Positions 1 to 6,710 of a DNA stretch of 8,397 nt are shown here, one piece after another. The stretch is from contig CBFGOI010000154.1 of the NCBI GenBank assembly GCA_965650335.1, positions 1 to 8,397 on the forward strand. The letters run 5' to 3'. The notes under the pieces were generated by a model that saw only the letters and a program-made list of their open reading frames with translations, was not told the DNA's origin and did no database searches. Source of the DNA: Paradesertivirga sp965650335. Its GTDB lineage: Bacteria > Bacteroidota > Bacteroidia > Sphingobacteriales > Sphingobacteriaceae. Each line of letters opens with the position of its first letter. Position 1 is the first letter of the stretch. A program made the position numbers and the translations under genes.

Positions 1-1116
1 GGTCTGTTCTTTGTGACTATTAAATTCCGAAATCACTGAATCTTTTTCCTGCGCTGTGGATTGTTCTTGCCGGTAAAAGTCCATATACCAACGCACGAAA
101 CTTTTAACACCCTCTTTTATAGACGTATTAGGCTTGTAATTAAACATTTTATTAAAGTCATCTATATCTGCCCATGTTTCGGTCATATCACCATCCTGCA
201 TCGATAGAAATATTTTTTTGCCAGATTTTCCGACATTCTTTTCGATTTCATTGATTAGAACTGATAAACTTATCGGAACACCGTTTCCCATATTGAAAAT
301 TCTGTAAGGCGCTTTTGAACTAGCGGGATCAGGGTTCCGTCCATCCCAGGTATGATTAGCCTCAGCGGGATGTTCTAATGCTTTGATAATACAAGTAATT
401 ATATCATCTATATAGGTAAAATCCCTTTGCATACTACCATAGTTAAAAACATCAATAGGCTTGTCTTCGAGTATATTTTTTGTAAAAAGAAATAATGCCA
501 TATCGGGTCTTCCCCATGGACCGTACACAGTGAAAAAACGCAGGCCTGTAGTTGGCAAGTTAAAAAGGTGACTATAGCAATGGGCCATTAATTCGTTGCT
601 TTTTTTTGAAGCCGCATACAATGAGATAGGATGATCAACATTTTGACTTGCCGAAAAAGGCATTTCGGTGTTTAAGCCATATACGCTCGACGAACTTGCA
701 TATAGCAAATGCTTAATAGAAAACTGACGTGAACATTCCAAGATATTTAGGAACCCTTTAATGTTTGATTCAATATAGGCATCTGGGTTAGTGAGACTGT
801 ATCTTACACCGGCCTGGGCCGCAAGATTACATACATAGTCGAATTCAGCATTTAAAAATAAGTCTTTTAATCCCTCAGTATCCGTAAGGTCTAATTTGAA
901 AAATTTATAGTTACTGTACTTGTTGCTGTAAATAGCTTTTCCGTAAGCTATATCTTCGTTTGTTATACCCGATTGGTTTAAGCGGGCGTATTTCAAACCA
1001 ACATCGTAATAATCATTTATATTATCGATCCCTACAACATCATCGCCCCGATCGATTAGTTGTTTCACCAGATGATAGCCGATAAATCCGGCAGCGCCTG
1101 TAACTAATATTTTCAT
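1..1116 (-). CDS. UDP-glucuronate 4-epimerase-like NAD-dependent epimerase (3' end outside window)
   Basis: This is an extended short-chain dehydrogenase/reductase, probably interconverting UDP-glucuronate and UDP-galacturonate in the cytoplasm. The ATG at 1114-1116 opens 372 codons with no stop before the window edge. Visible motifs are the NAD-binding GAAGFIG (residues 7-13) of the Rossmann fold, the catalytic Ser run at 141-144, the Tyr-Lys pair YAASK (Y167, K171), and the RFFTVYGPWGRPDMA stretch (193-207), characteristic of the UDP-glucuronate epimerase branch. MQDGDMTETWADIDD (306-320) also matches that branch. From family knowledge, members are about 320-350 residues, so residues from about 351 on form a hydrophilic tail rich in Gln, Glu, Ser and Lys. 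The gene follows an amidotransferase gene by 75 bases. The fold is certain; the exact sugar substrate is inferred, with UDP-GalNAcA or other hexose epimerisation as alternatives. Confidence 0.88.
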   Translation of the reverse strand, partial: MKILVTGAAGFIGYHLVKQLIDRGDDVVGIDNINDYYDVGLKYARLNQSGITNEDIAYGKAIYSNKYSNYKFFKLDLTDTEGLKDLFLNAEFDYVCNLAAQAGVRYSLTNPDAYIESNIKGFLNILECSRQFSIKHLLYASSSSVYGLNTEMPFSASQNVDHPISLYAASKKSNELMAHCYSHLFNLPTTGLRFFTVYGPWGRPDMALFLFTKNILEDKPIDVFNYGSMQRDFTYIDDIITCIIKALEHPAEANHTWDGRNPDPASSKAPYRIFNMGNGVPISLSVLINEIEKNVGKSGKKIFLSMQDGDMTETWADIDDFNKMFNYKPNTSIKEGVKSFVRWYMDFYRQEQSTAQEKDSVISEFNSHKEQT

Positions 1117-1144
1117 AGACTTCAATGTAAATGGTTAGAATGAT

Positions 1145-1156
1145 TGTAAATTTACA
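1145..1156. repeat. Perfect 12-bp palindrome upstream of the epimerase gene
   Basis: TGTAAATTTACA is a perfect inverted repeat in the 75-base gap between the amidotransferase stop and the epimerase start, ending 28 bases before the ATG. It could be an operator half-site pair, or it could be chance in AT-rich DNA. The minus strand here also reads TAAATTTA, close to the Bacteroidota -7 box TAnnTTTG, but I found no TTG box at the right distance. No function is claimed. Confidence 0.25.
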
Positions 1157-1191
1157 GAGTAGCCTGTATGAAAAGCTAATACCAAGCAAAT

Positions 1192-3030
1192 CTAGTTAAG
1201 GTTTTTATACCACACCTCCAGACCGAAAACGCAAAAAAGCATTTTTGCCCGTCTTTCATCAGAAACTTTCACCCTCCTGGCAATAAGATCTTCGATAAAA
1301 CTTTTCCGGATAATTTTTGAGTAAATGGTATCAGAAGCAAGAAGATAGCCTTCTATAATTTCCTTTAGTTCCGTGTCGACCCAATTTTTTAGTGGAATCT
1401 CGAAGCCTCTTTTGGGTTGGTTAATAAGATCAGATGGTAAATATTTCTTTGCAAGATCTCTCAAAATATATTTGGTAGTAATGTTATTTACTTTAAACCT
1501 ATCTGACAAGCCGGGTGCAAATTCTAAAATATCTTTAGAAAGAAACGGACTGCGGCCTTCCAATGAATGAGCCATCGTGGCAATATCCATTTTAGGAAGT
1601 AAACCGCTAAATAATATGGATTGAAAATCCATTAATAAGATCTTACTTAGGGAAGATAATTTAAGGTCGTTAATATCATCCAGATTGGCAGTTATCTCAA
1701 TTAATGATGGTTTGTGCAGAAACTGATCTTCAAATCCAACAAAAATATCCGATGTAGCTGAGTTATAAATTTCTAAAGTTTCATTATAGCTCGCAATTTT
1801 TAACAAACGATATACATAGTTGTATTTAGTTTTTTTTTCATTGGCAATTGGTAGAACCTTCAGCAGATTTTTTGCGACTCCCTTGGTTAGGCTGTTGCAA
1901 TTAAAAAAGTCGATGTGTTTAAACGGTACGTATCGTCTGTACCCCCCCAACAATTCGTCGGCTCCATCGCCGTTCAATACAACTGTAATGTGTTTTTTAG
2001 CCTCTTTTGAAACGTAATAACTGGGAATTGCCGAGCTATCGCAATAAGGCTCGCCGTAATTGGCCAGGATTGGCACGATATCGTTTTTAAGATTAGAAAA
2101 AGACAGGTCAACTACTGTGTGATTGGTGCTGTACTTATTAGCTACTTGTTTGGCTAATGCCGATTCATCATATGCTCCGGGCATTCTGACTGTAAAGGTT
2201 TTTAGACTTGGGGAATTTTCGGCAGCGATTGCCGTTACCAAACCACTGTCAATACCGCCGCTTAGAAACGAGCCCACATCAAGATCTGAACTCTCTATCC
2301 GGCTTTTTACAGCGGTCTGTAATTTACCGTCAAGCTGTTCTACGGCGTCGTTAAAAAAAACATCATTCTCCTTTTTGTAATATGAAGCAATATCAAACCA
2401 CTTTACGCTGGAGGTTTTGAGCGTTTTTGTGTTAATCTGCAAAAAATGACCATTTTCAAGTTCAGACACATTTTCGTATGGAGTGGCCTTTCTGTAATGG
2501 TAACCTATATACAGGTAATCGGCTAATGAATCATAGTTAATTTCGGGCTGAACTACTTTATACAGAGTATTCAGCTCTGAAGAAAAGACACATTGATTGT
2601 TCTTGGTGTACACATATAAAGGCTTTTTTCCGGCGCGGTCCCTGGCAAGAAAAAGTTCTTTTTTATTAGAATCATATAAAGCAAAGGCAAACATTCCGTC
2701 GAATTCATTCAACATTAGCATTCCGATGGTTTCGTACAAAAGAAGTATTGATTTTGTATCTGAATTTGAAGCAGATGCTAATCCGTATTTCTTTCGCAGC
2801 TCAAGGTGATTATATATTTCGCCATTAAACACGATATATAAGCCATTATGGTGCATTGGCTGCTGACCGCTCACCGTTAAGTCCTGCACAGCCAGACGGG
2901 TGTGATACAGTTCTAAGCTGTCAACGCTTATATGATTCTGCTGGTCTGGCCCCCGATGTTCCAACCCTTTAAAGATGTCTTTATAATTTCGGGAAGTATT
3001 ATAATTAAGGCTTCCAAATATTCCACACAT
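1192..3030 (-). CDS. Asparagine-synthase-type glutamine amidotransferase (first of two, 612 aa)
   Basis: This is a two-domain AsnB-family enzyme: an N-terminal class II glutaminase releases ammonia from glutamine, and a C-terminal ATP-pyrophosphatase domain activates a carboxylate by adenylation to form an amide. The start is fixed by the MCGIFGS N-terminus, where Cys2 becomes the terminal nucleophile. Other glutaminase residues are RGPD (26-29), R45, N69-G70-E71 and D91. The synthetase domain has the PP-loop SGGIDS (257-262), NGDGADELLGGYRRY (353-367), K480-M-D and the family Lys in KYILR (K520). The length is normal. Odd points: the loop reads GDGADE where E. coli AsnB has GEGSDE, the usual PFLD reads PFLS (495-498), and Lys93 sits where SDTE is common. 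Context in a polysaccharide cluster next to a uronate epimerase favours amidation of a sugar acid over asparagine synthesis; this is inference. Confidence 0.9.
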   Translation of the reverse strand: MCGIFGSLNYNTSRNYKDIFKGLEHRGPDQQNHISVDSLELYHTRLAVQDLTVSGQQPMHHNGLYIVFNGEIYNHLELRKKYGLASASNSDTKSILLLYETIGMLMLNEFDGMFAFALYDSNKKELFLARDRAGKKPLYVYTKNNQCVFSSELNTLYKVVQPEINYDSLADYLYIGYHYRKATPYENVSELENGHFLQINTKTLKTSSVKWFDIASYYKKENDVFFNDAVEQLDGKLQTAVKSRIESSDLDVGSFLSGGIDSGLVTAIAAENSPSLKTFTVRMPGAYDESALAKQVANKYSTNHTVVDLSFSNLKNDIVPILANYGEPYCDSSAIPSYYVSKEAKKHITVVLNGDGADELLGGYRRYVPFKHIDFFNCNSLTKGVAKNLLKVLPIANEKKTKYNYVYRLLKIASYNETLEIYNSATSDIFVGFEDQFLHKPSLIEITANLDDINDLKLSSLSKILLMDFQSILFSGLLPKMDIATMAHSLEGRSPFLSKDILEFAPGLSDRFKVNNITTKYILRDLAKKYLPSDLINQPKRGFEIPLKNWVDTELKEIIEGYLLASDTIYSKIIRKSFIEDLIARRVKVSDERRAKMLFCVFGLEVWYKNLN

Positions 3031-3138
3031 GTCTGATAGATTTAGTTTTACAGGTTAGGTTCCCTGCGCAATAAGAATGAAAAATGATAGTCTGAGGAGC
3101 TTTGTATTTGTGCAACCGCGGATGCCTGGGAGGTAGAC

Positions 3139-3155
3139 CCTATTCGACAAATAGG
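3139..3155. repeat. Short hairpin after the lipoprotein gene
   Basis: A 6-bp perfect stem (CCTATT / AATAGG, 5-base loop) lies about 35 bases past the lipoprotein stop, in the 159-base gap before the amidotransferase start. In the direction of transcription it has no T-run after it, so it is not a convincing intrinsic terminator. It might stall or protect an mRNA end, or be chance. I saw nothing else in the gap. Confidence 0.2.
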
Positions 3156-3189
3156 CTTTTCCAGTAGTTTTGTTTGATTTCTGACTTTG

Positions 3190-3483
3190 TCAATCCAGCA
3201 ATACTGCCCGGGCATATTGCGCCCGATAACCATTTTTACTATGGTTACGATCAACGCGAATGGTGTCTTTAACAGTATTGTAACTCTGTGACCATTTATT
3301 CTCTCCAACACGTTTCAATAGCAAAGTATCGCCTTGCAGAAAAACTCTACTATCTTTTCTGATCACAATAGCTGTATTTACCGAGCCATTATTTAATAGC
3401 ATTATTTTACGGTGATCTACAGTTGCACACGATGCTAATAACACAACAAGTGATACAAGCATAAAAGAAATGGATTTGCTCAT
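3190..3483 (-). CDS. Small hypothetical lipoprotein (97 aa)
   Basis: I do not recognise this protein. Residues 1-18 form a signal peptide (Lys near the start, then a hydrophobic core) ending in the lipobox LLASC, so Cys19 should be lipidated by the Lgt/LspA pathway after export. The mature part is only about 79 residues, basic and mainly beta-prone (for example VNTAIVIRKDSRVFLQGDTLLL), with no catalytic motif I can name. The residues after Cys19 (ATVDHRK) lack the acidic signal known to send Bacteroidota lipoproteins to the cell surface, so a periplasm-facing anchor is more likely (inference). The ATG at 3481-3483 follows an A-rich stretch rather than a GGAGG site, as is usual in this phylum. 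It sits between a glycosyltransferase and an amidotransferase gene with gaps of 121 and 159 bases, the loosest spacing in the cluster, so it may be a later insertion or have its own promoter. Confidence 0.75.
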   Translation of the reverse strand: MSKSISFMLVSLVVLLASCATVDHRKIMLLNNGSVNTAIVIRKDSRVFLQGDTLLLKRVGENKWSQSYNTVKDTIRVDRNHSKNGYRAQYARAVLLD

Positions 3484-3521
3484 GTTTTTTTGTTTATAAT
3501 AAATCAGTTGATAAATAAGAT

Positions 3522-3539
3522 GTCTTAGTTTCTTAAGAC
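3522..3539 (-). terminator. Possible weak terminator hairpin between glycosyltransferase and lipoprotein genes
   Basis: On the minus strand the stem GTCTTA / TAAGAC (6 bp, 6-base loop AGAAAC) is followed by the T-rich stretch ATCTTATTTATC. It lies 65 bases past the stop of the second glycosyltransferase gene and about 39 bases before the lipoprotein start. The stem is short and AT-rich, so any termination would be partial. It could equally be part of the lipoprotein leader or chance. Confidence 0.25.
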
Positions 3540-3562
3540 CGGAGGTATTGTAATAGCTAAGA

Positions 3563-3576
3563 AGACGAACCCGTCT
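3563..3576. repeat. Short hairpin after the second glycosyltransferase gene
   Basis: AGACG / CGTCT forms a 5-bp perfect stem with a 4-base loop, 28 bases past the glycosyltransferase stop. The minus-strand continuation (TCTTAGC) has no real T-run. With the hairpin at 3522-3539 it makes this 121-base gap the most structured one in the window. Its function is unknown. Confidence 0.2.
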
Positions 3577-3604
3577 GGACGAATTTATTTTTGCTAAGCA
3601 GATG

Positions 3605-4729
3605 TTAGGCTCTGGCTGCCTCTGCGAGTATTTTAGTAGATTGCTCCTTTGGCTTTTTTATGTCGCTATATTGATCGATCACATGCATCCATTTTTCCAT
3701 CACTATAGCTTCTGAAAAATTAGATTCTACATATTTTCTGCCGTTTTGACCAAGCAAGATTCTTTGTCGGTCCGACATGTTCATCACATCAGACATCCGG
3801 CTTGCTAATTCGTACTCGTCGCCCAACTTATAGCAAAAGCCAGAATTCGAAGCATTAATCAAATCCGTAACACCTCCAACGGCAGTAGCCACTATTGGTT
3901 TTTCGTTGGCCATGGCTTCTAAAATGGCATTCGGCATGCTTTCTGTAAAAGATGATACCACAAAAGCATCCGATTCCTGTAAATAATCGGTCGCGTTTGA
4001 TTTAAACCCCATTAAATTCACTTTATCTTGAATCCTTAACTGTTCTACAACTTTAAACGGCCATTGCTGGTCGAATAAATGACCGATGATATTAATGCGG
4101 AAGTTTTTATTTTTTAGTAGCCCCAAAGCTTTGAATAAGGTTAAGTAGTCTTTTTCAATTCTAAAATGGGCCACACAGACCCAAACGAAGGGCTTATTTT
4201 CAAACTCTAAAAAGTCATGCCCGCTACTGGTTGGGATGGAAATTGCATTATTTATGACCACTCCCTCTTTTTTAACAAGTCCCTGATTCTCAAAAGAAAG
4301 CTTGGAGGAGTCTGCGTTATAAACAACCACATCATCAAGCGCAGATGTAAATTTGAATGGGATATACCACTTGCGTGGGATTTCTGCGGCCCTGATAGAC
4401 GATACTAAAGTAAAGTCAAAAAGCAGTTTCAATAATCGCGCAACTATGATAGCAATAAACATAAAAGCGATAACTACTTCGGGATTAAAATCTTTGATAC
4501 TTCTATATAACTGCCGAAGATTTAATAAAAGGTTCCATCTCCATGTTTTTAAATAAACCACTTTTATACCCGGTTCTGGTATCTGAATATCAAGATCACT
4601 CTTGGGTAGCAATGAAACGATTAGAATATCATTGTCCCTGGTTTTCAAGAACGTGGCTAGCTTAATAAGCTGCGTTTCGGCTCCACCTTTGCTTAAAGAA
4701 GAGGTGATAAATAAAATTTTTCGATTCAT
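3605..4729 (-). CDS. GT4-type glycosyltransferase (second, 374 aa)
   Basis: This is a cytoplasmic, membrane-associated GT-B fold glycosyltransferase of the GT4 (RfaB/WbnH-like) group, expected to transfer a nucleotide-activated sugar to a lipid-linked glycan with retained configuration. The N-terminal Rossmann half starts with ILFITSSLSKGGAETQ (5-20), whose GGAE loop is typical of the acceptor domain. The C-terminal donor-binding half begins near 180 (VWVCVAHFRIEKD, K193). It contains the EX7E motif E263-SMPNAIL-E271, followed by VGGV (284-287). His188 stands where many relatives have Arg, a variant I recall in other polysaccharide-cluster enzymes. The length is normal, and the C-terminal tail from about 355 is polar. 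The start lies 18 bases after the upstream amidotransferase stop, so the two are very likely co-transcribed. Donor and acceptor sugars cannot be read from the sequence. Confidence 0.9.
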   Translation of the reverse strand: MNRKILFITSSLSKGGAETQLIKLATFLKTRDNDILIVSLLPKSDLDIQIPEPGIKVVYLKTWRWNLLLNLRQLYRSIKDFNPEVVIAFMFIAIIVARLLKLLFDFTLVSSIRAAEIPRKWYIPFKFTSALDDVVVYNADSSKLSFENQGLVKKEGVVINNAISIPTSSGHDFLEFENKPFVWVCVAHFRIEKDYLTLFKALGLLKNKNFRINIIGHLFDQQWPFKVVEQLRIQDKVNLMGFKSNATDYLQESDAFVVSSFTESMPNAILEAMANEKPIVATAVGGVTDLINASNSGFCYKLGDEYELASRMSDVMNMSDRQRILLGQNGRKYVESNFSEAIVMEKWMHVIDQYSDIKKPKEQSTKILAEAARA

Positions 4730-4747
4730 TTTGGCAGATAGTATTTA

Positions 4748-6592
4748 TTAAAGCACCATTTTGCGTGCGCTGGACTGATGTTCCTTCTGTTTTTTTAACC
4801 ATTGACTCAGCACCAGCAGCTTCCAGATTTGAGGATACCGGTTCCACTTACCAGACAGATGTTCATTAATAATTTCTCCGGTTCGGCGAACGCAAATTCC
4901 AGGAATATTTTTTAATTCGTTCTCAGACAGATTGTCCAGAACGTATTCTTTTAACTCATTTCTAAACCACTCTTTAAAAGGCATCGTAAATCCAGATTTG
5001 GGTCTTTTAAACAACTCTCTTGGCACATACTCGTACAGCAGGTCTTTTAAGATCCTTTTTTGTACACCATTTTTATATTTAAAATTAGTGGGAAGACTTC
5101 TCGCGAATTCCACCACCCGATAATCCATCAGAGGTGAACGGGATTCTAAAGAAAAAGCCATAGACGCTCTGTCTACTTTCGTATTAATATCTTCATTCAA
5201 ATACGTTTTTATATCGAAATCTGAAAGATTTTCCAAGAGCGATTTTGAGGAATTTTTCAATGTCTGAAAGAACATGTTCTTGAAACCCAGATGTGGTTTA
5301 TCGATCCATGAATTTTCCATTCCTCCTATTGTTTTGATATAGAGCGTCTGAATATCTTTCATAGAAATACCCATCGCGATAAGCTTATGAACATAATTTG
5401 GAGATAAATTGATAAACCATGCGGCAAGTTCCCGTATTGGCAACGGAAGTTTCAATAACGGGTTGACCATATTCATCCACTTGTATCTTTCGTAGCCGAT
5501 GAAACCTTCATCACCACCATCGCCACTTAAGGCTACGGTTACCTGTTTTTTGGTATACTTACTTAATAACATGGTTGGAATAGCACTGGAATCAGCGAAA
5601 GGCTCGTCAAAGTGAGAGGAAAAGTCTTTAATCAAGCTAATGCCTTCGGCATAATTACATTCAATAGTATGATGTTCTGTTCGTAAATGTTTAGCGACCT
5701 GCAGCGCATAGGCGCTTTCATCAAATCCTTTTTCGTTAAATTTTATCGAGAAAGTTTTGACATTATTTACCATTCCAGAAGCCAGCGATGCTACCAGGGA
5801 TGAATCTATACCACCGGAAAGAAACACGCCCAGCGGCACATCTGAGTTCATCCTTATTTTCACAGAATCAGTTAACAGCTCTTTCAGATGTTTTTTACCA
5901 TCTTCATAAGATCCAATAAATTTATTGCTCCAGGTGTAATCCAGGTCCCAGTATTTTTCAGTGTTTAAAATTCTGGAAGAAAGATTATAGGTAAAAAAAT
6001 ATCCTGCAGGCAGTTTCTTTACCTCTGCCCAAATGGATCTGGGTTCGGGAATATAGCCCCAAATCAAATATTCATTAATTGCCTGCTGATCAATATTAAA
6101 ATGCCGGCCTAAATTTATCTGAGAAGGCTGACTTGCAAATTCGAATTCGCCAGCCCGATCACAGTAGTAAAGAGGCTTTTTCCCAAATCTATCACGGGCA
6201 CCAAACAATATTCGTTTACTCTTATCATAGATTACGAAAGAGAACATACCGTTTAAGTGTGTAACACAGGATTTTCCATATTCCAGGTATGCTGCACAGA
6301 GAACCTCTGTATCAGAACTTGTATTAAATGTGTATCCTTTGGTCTGAAGATCTTTTTTGAGGTCTTGATAATTGTAGATCTCCCCATTAAAAACAATAAT
6401 TAAGTGCAGATAGGAGAATGGTTGGTTTGAACGTTCATCAAGATCAATAATCGCAAGTCGATTATGCCCCAGAACGAGGTCGTCAATAAATTTAACTTCC
6501 GAATAGTCGGGACCGCGAAATCTGATCCTTTCTAATTTGGCTTCTGTTATTTCCTGACTGTACTTTATTGTTGAGCCATAAATTCCGCACAT
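4748..6592 (-). CDS. Asparagine-synthase-type glutamine amidotransferase (second of two, 614 aa)
   Basis: This AsnB-family enzyme couples glutamine hydrolysis to ATP-driven amide formation. I place the start at the ATG 6590-6592 because this class needs Cys at position 2 (MCGIYGS); the reading frame stays open upstream to an ATG at 6718, but that would bury the nucleophile. Glutaminase residues are C2, RGPD (26-29), R45, N69-G70-E71 and SSDTE (92-96). The synthetase part has the PP-loop SGGIDS (259-264), SGDGGDE (356-362), KVDRASM (472-478), SLESRSPLMD (481-490) and K512. It is closer to the textbook family pattern than the other copy, except that GDELFGGY becomes GDEGFIGY (360-367). As in the other copy, Asp replaces the Glu of E. 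coli GEGSDE. It is flanked by glycosyltransferase genes with gaps of 118 bases upstream and 18 downstream. Sugar-acid amidation is inferred from context; asparagine synthesis remains possible. Confidence 0.9.
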   Translation of the reverse strand: MCGIYGSTIKYSQEITEAKLERIRFRGPDYSEVKFIDDLVLGHNRLAIIDLDERSNQPFSYLHLIIVFNGEIYNYQDLKKDLQTKGYTFNTSSDTEVLCAAYLEYGKSCVTHLNGMFSFVIYDKSKRILFGARDRFGKKPLYYCDRAGEFEFASQPSQINLGRHFNIDQQAINEYLIWGYIPEPRSIWAEVKKLPAGYFFTYNLSSRILNTEKYWDLDYTWSNKFIGSYEDGKKHLKELLTDSVKIRMNSDVPLGVFLSGGIDSSLVASLASGMVNNVKTFSIKFNEKGFDESAYALQVAKHLRTEHHTIECNYAEGISLIKDFSSHFDEPFADSSAIPTMLLSKYTKKQVTVALSGDGGDEGFIGYERYKWMNMVNPLLKLPLPIRELAAWFINLSPNYVHKLIAMGISMKDIQTLYIKTIGGMENSWIDKPHLGFKNMFFQTLKNSSKSLLENLSDFDIKTYLNEDINTKVDRASMAFSLESRSPLMDYRVVEFARSLPTNFKYKNGVQKRILKDLLYEYVPRELFKRPKSGFTMPFKEWFRNELKEYVLDNLSENELKNIPGICVRRTGEIINEHLSGKWNRYPQIWKLLVLSQWLKKQKEHQSSARKMVL

Positions 6593-6710
6593 AAGTAAAT
6601 GCTTTAGATAAATGAATAAAGGATAATGACTGGTCAAAATAGGACAAGGCCCATCTGTTTTTATAGGTATAGATTGCTTATTGGATATATAAAATTTAGA
6701 AGCAAGAGCA

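Noticed and set aside
3048..3311. 87-codon minus-strand ORF overlapping the lipoprotein gene
   Set aside because: It overlaps the lipoprotein gene in another frame, has no signal peptide or known motif, and begins inside that gene. The lipoprotein has a clear lipobox and is the better choice.
4662..4847. 61-codon minus-strand ORF across the amidotransferase/glycosyltransferase junction
   Set aside because: It lies in another frame across the ends of two well-supported genes and shows no domain.
1192..6592. Housekeeping asparagine synthetase annotation (asnB) for both copies
   Set aside because: The family match is clear, but the two copies, the polysaccharide context and GDG(A/G)DE in place of E. 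coli GEGSDE make a specific asnB symbol unsafe.
6593..6710. Promoter in the 118-base gap before the second amidotransferase
   Set aside because: AT-rich stretches such as CCTATTTTGACC resemble a -7 box, but the spacing to the core residues and the missing TTG partner do not support a call.
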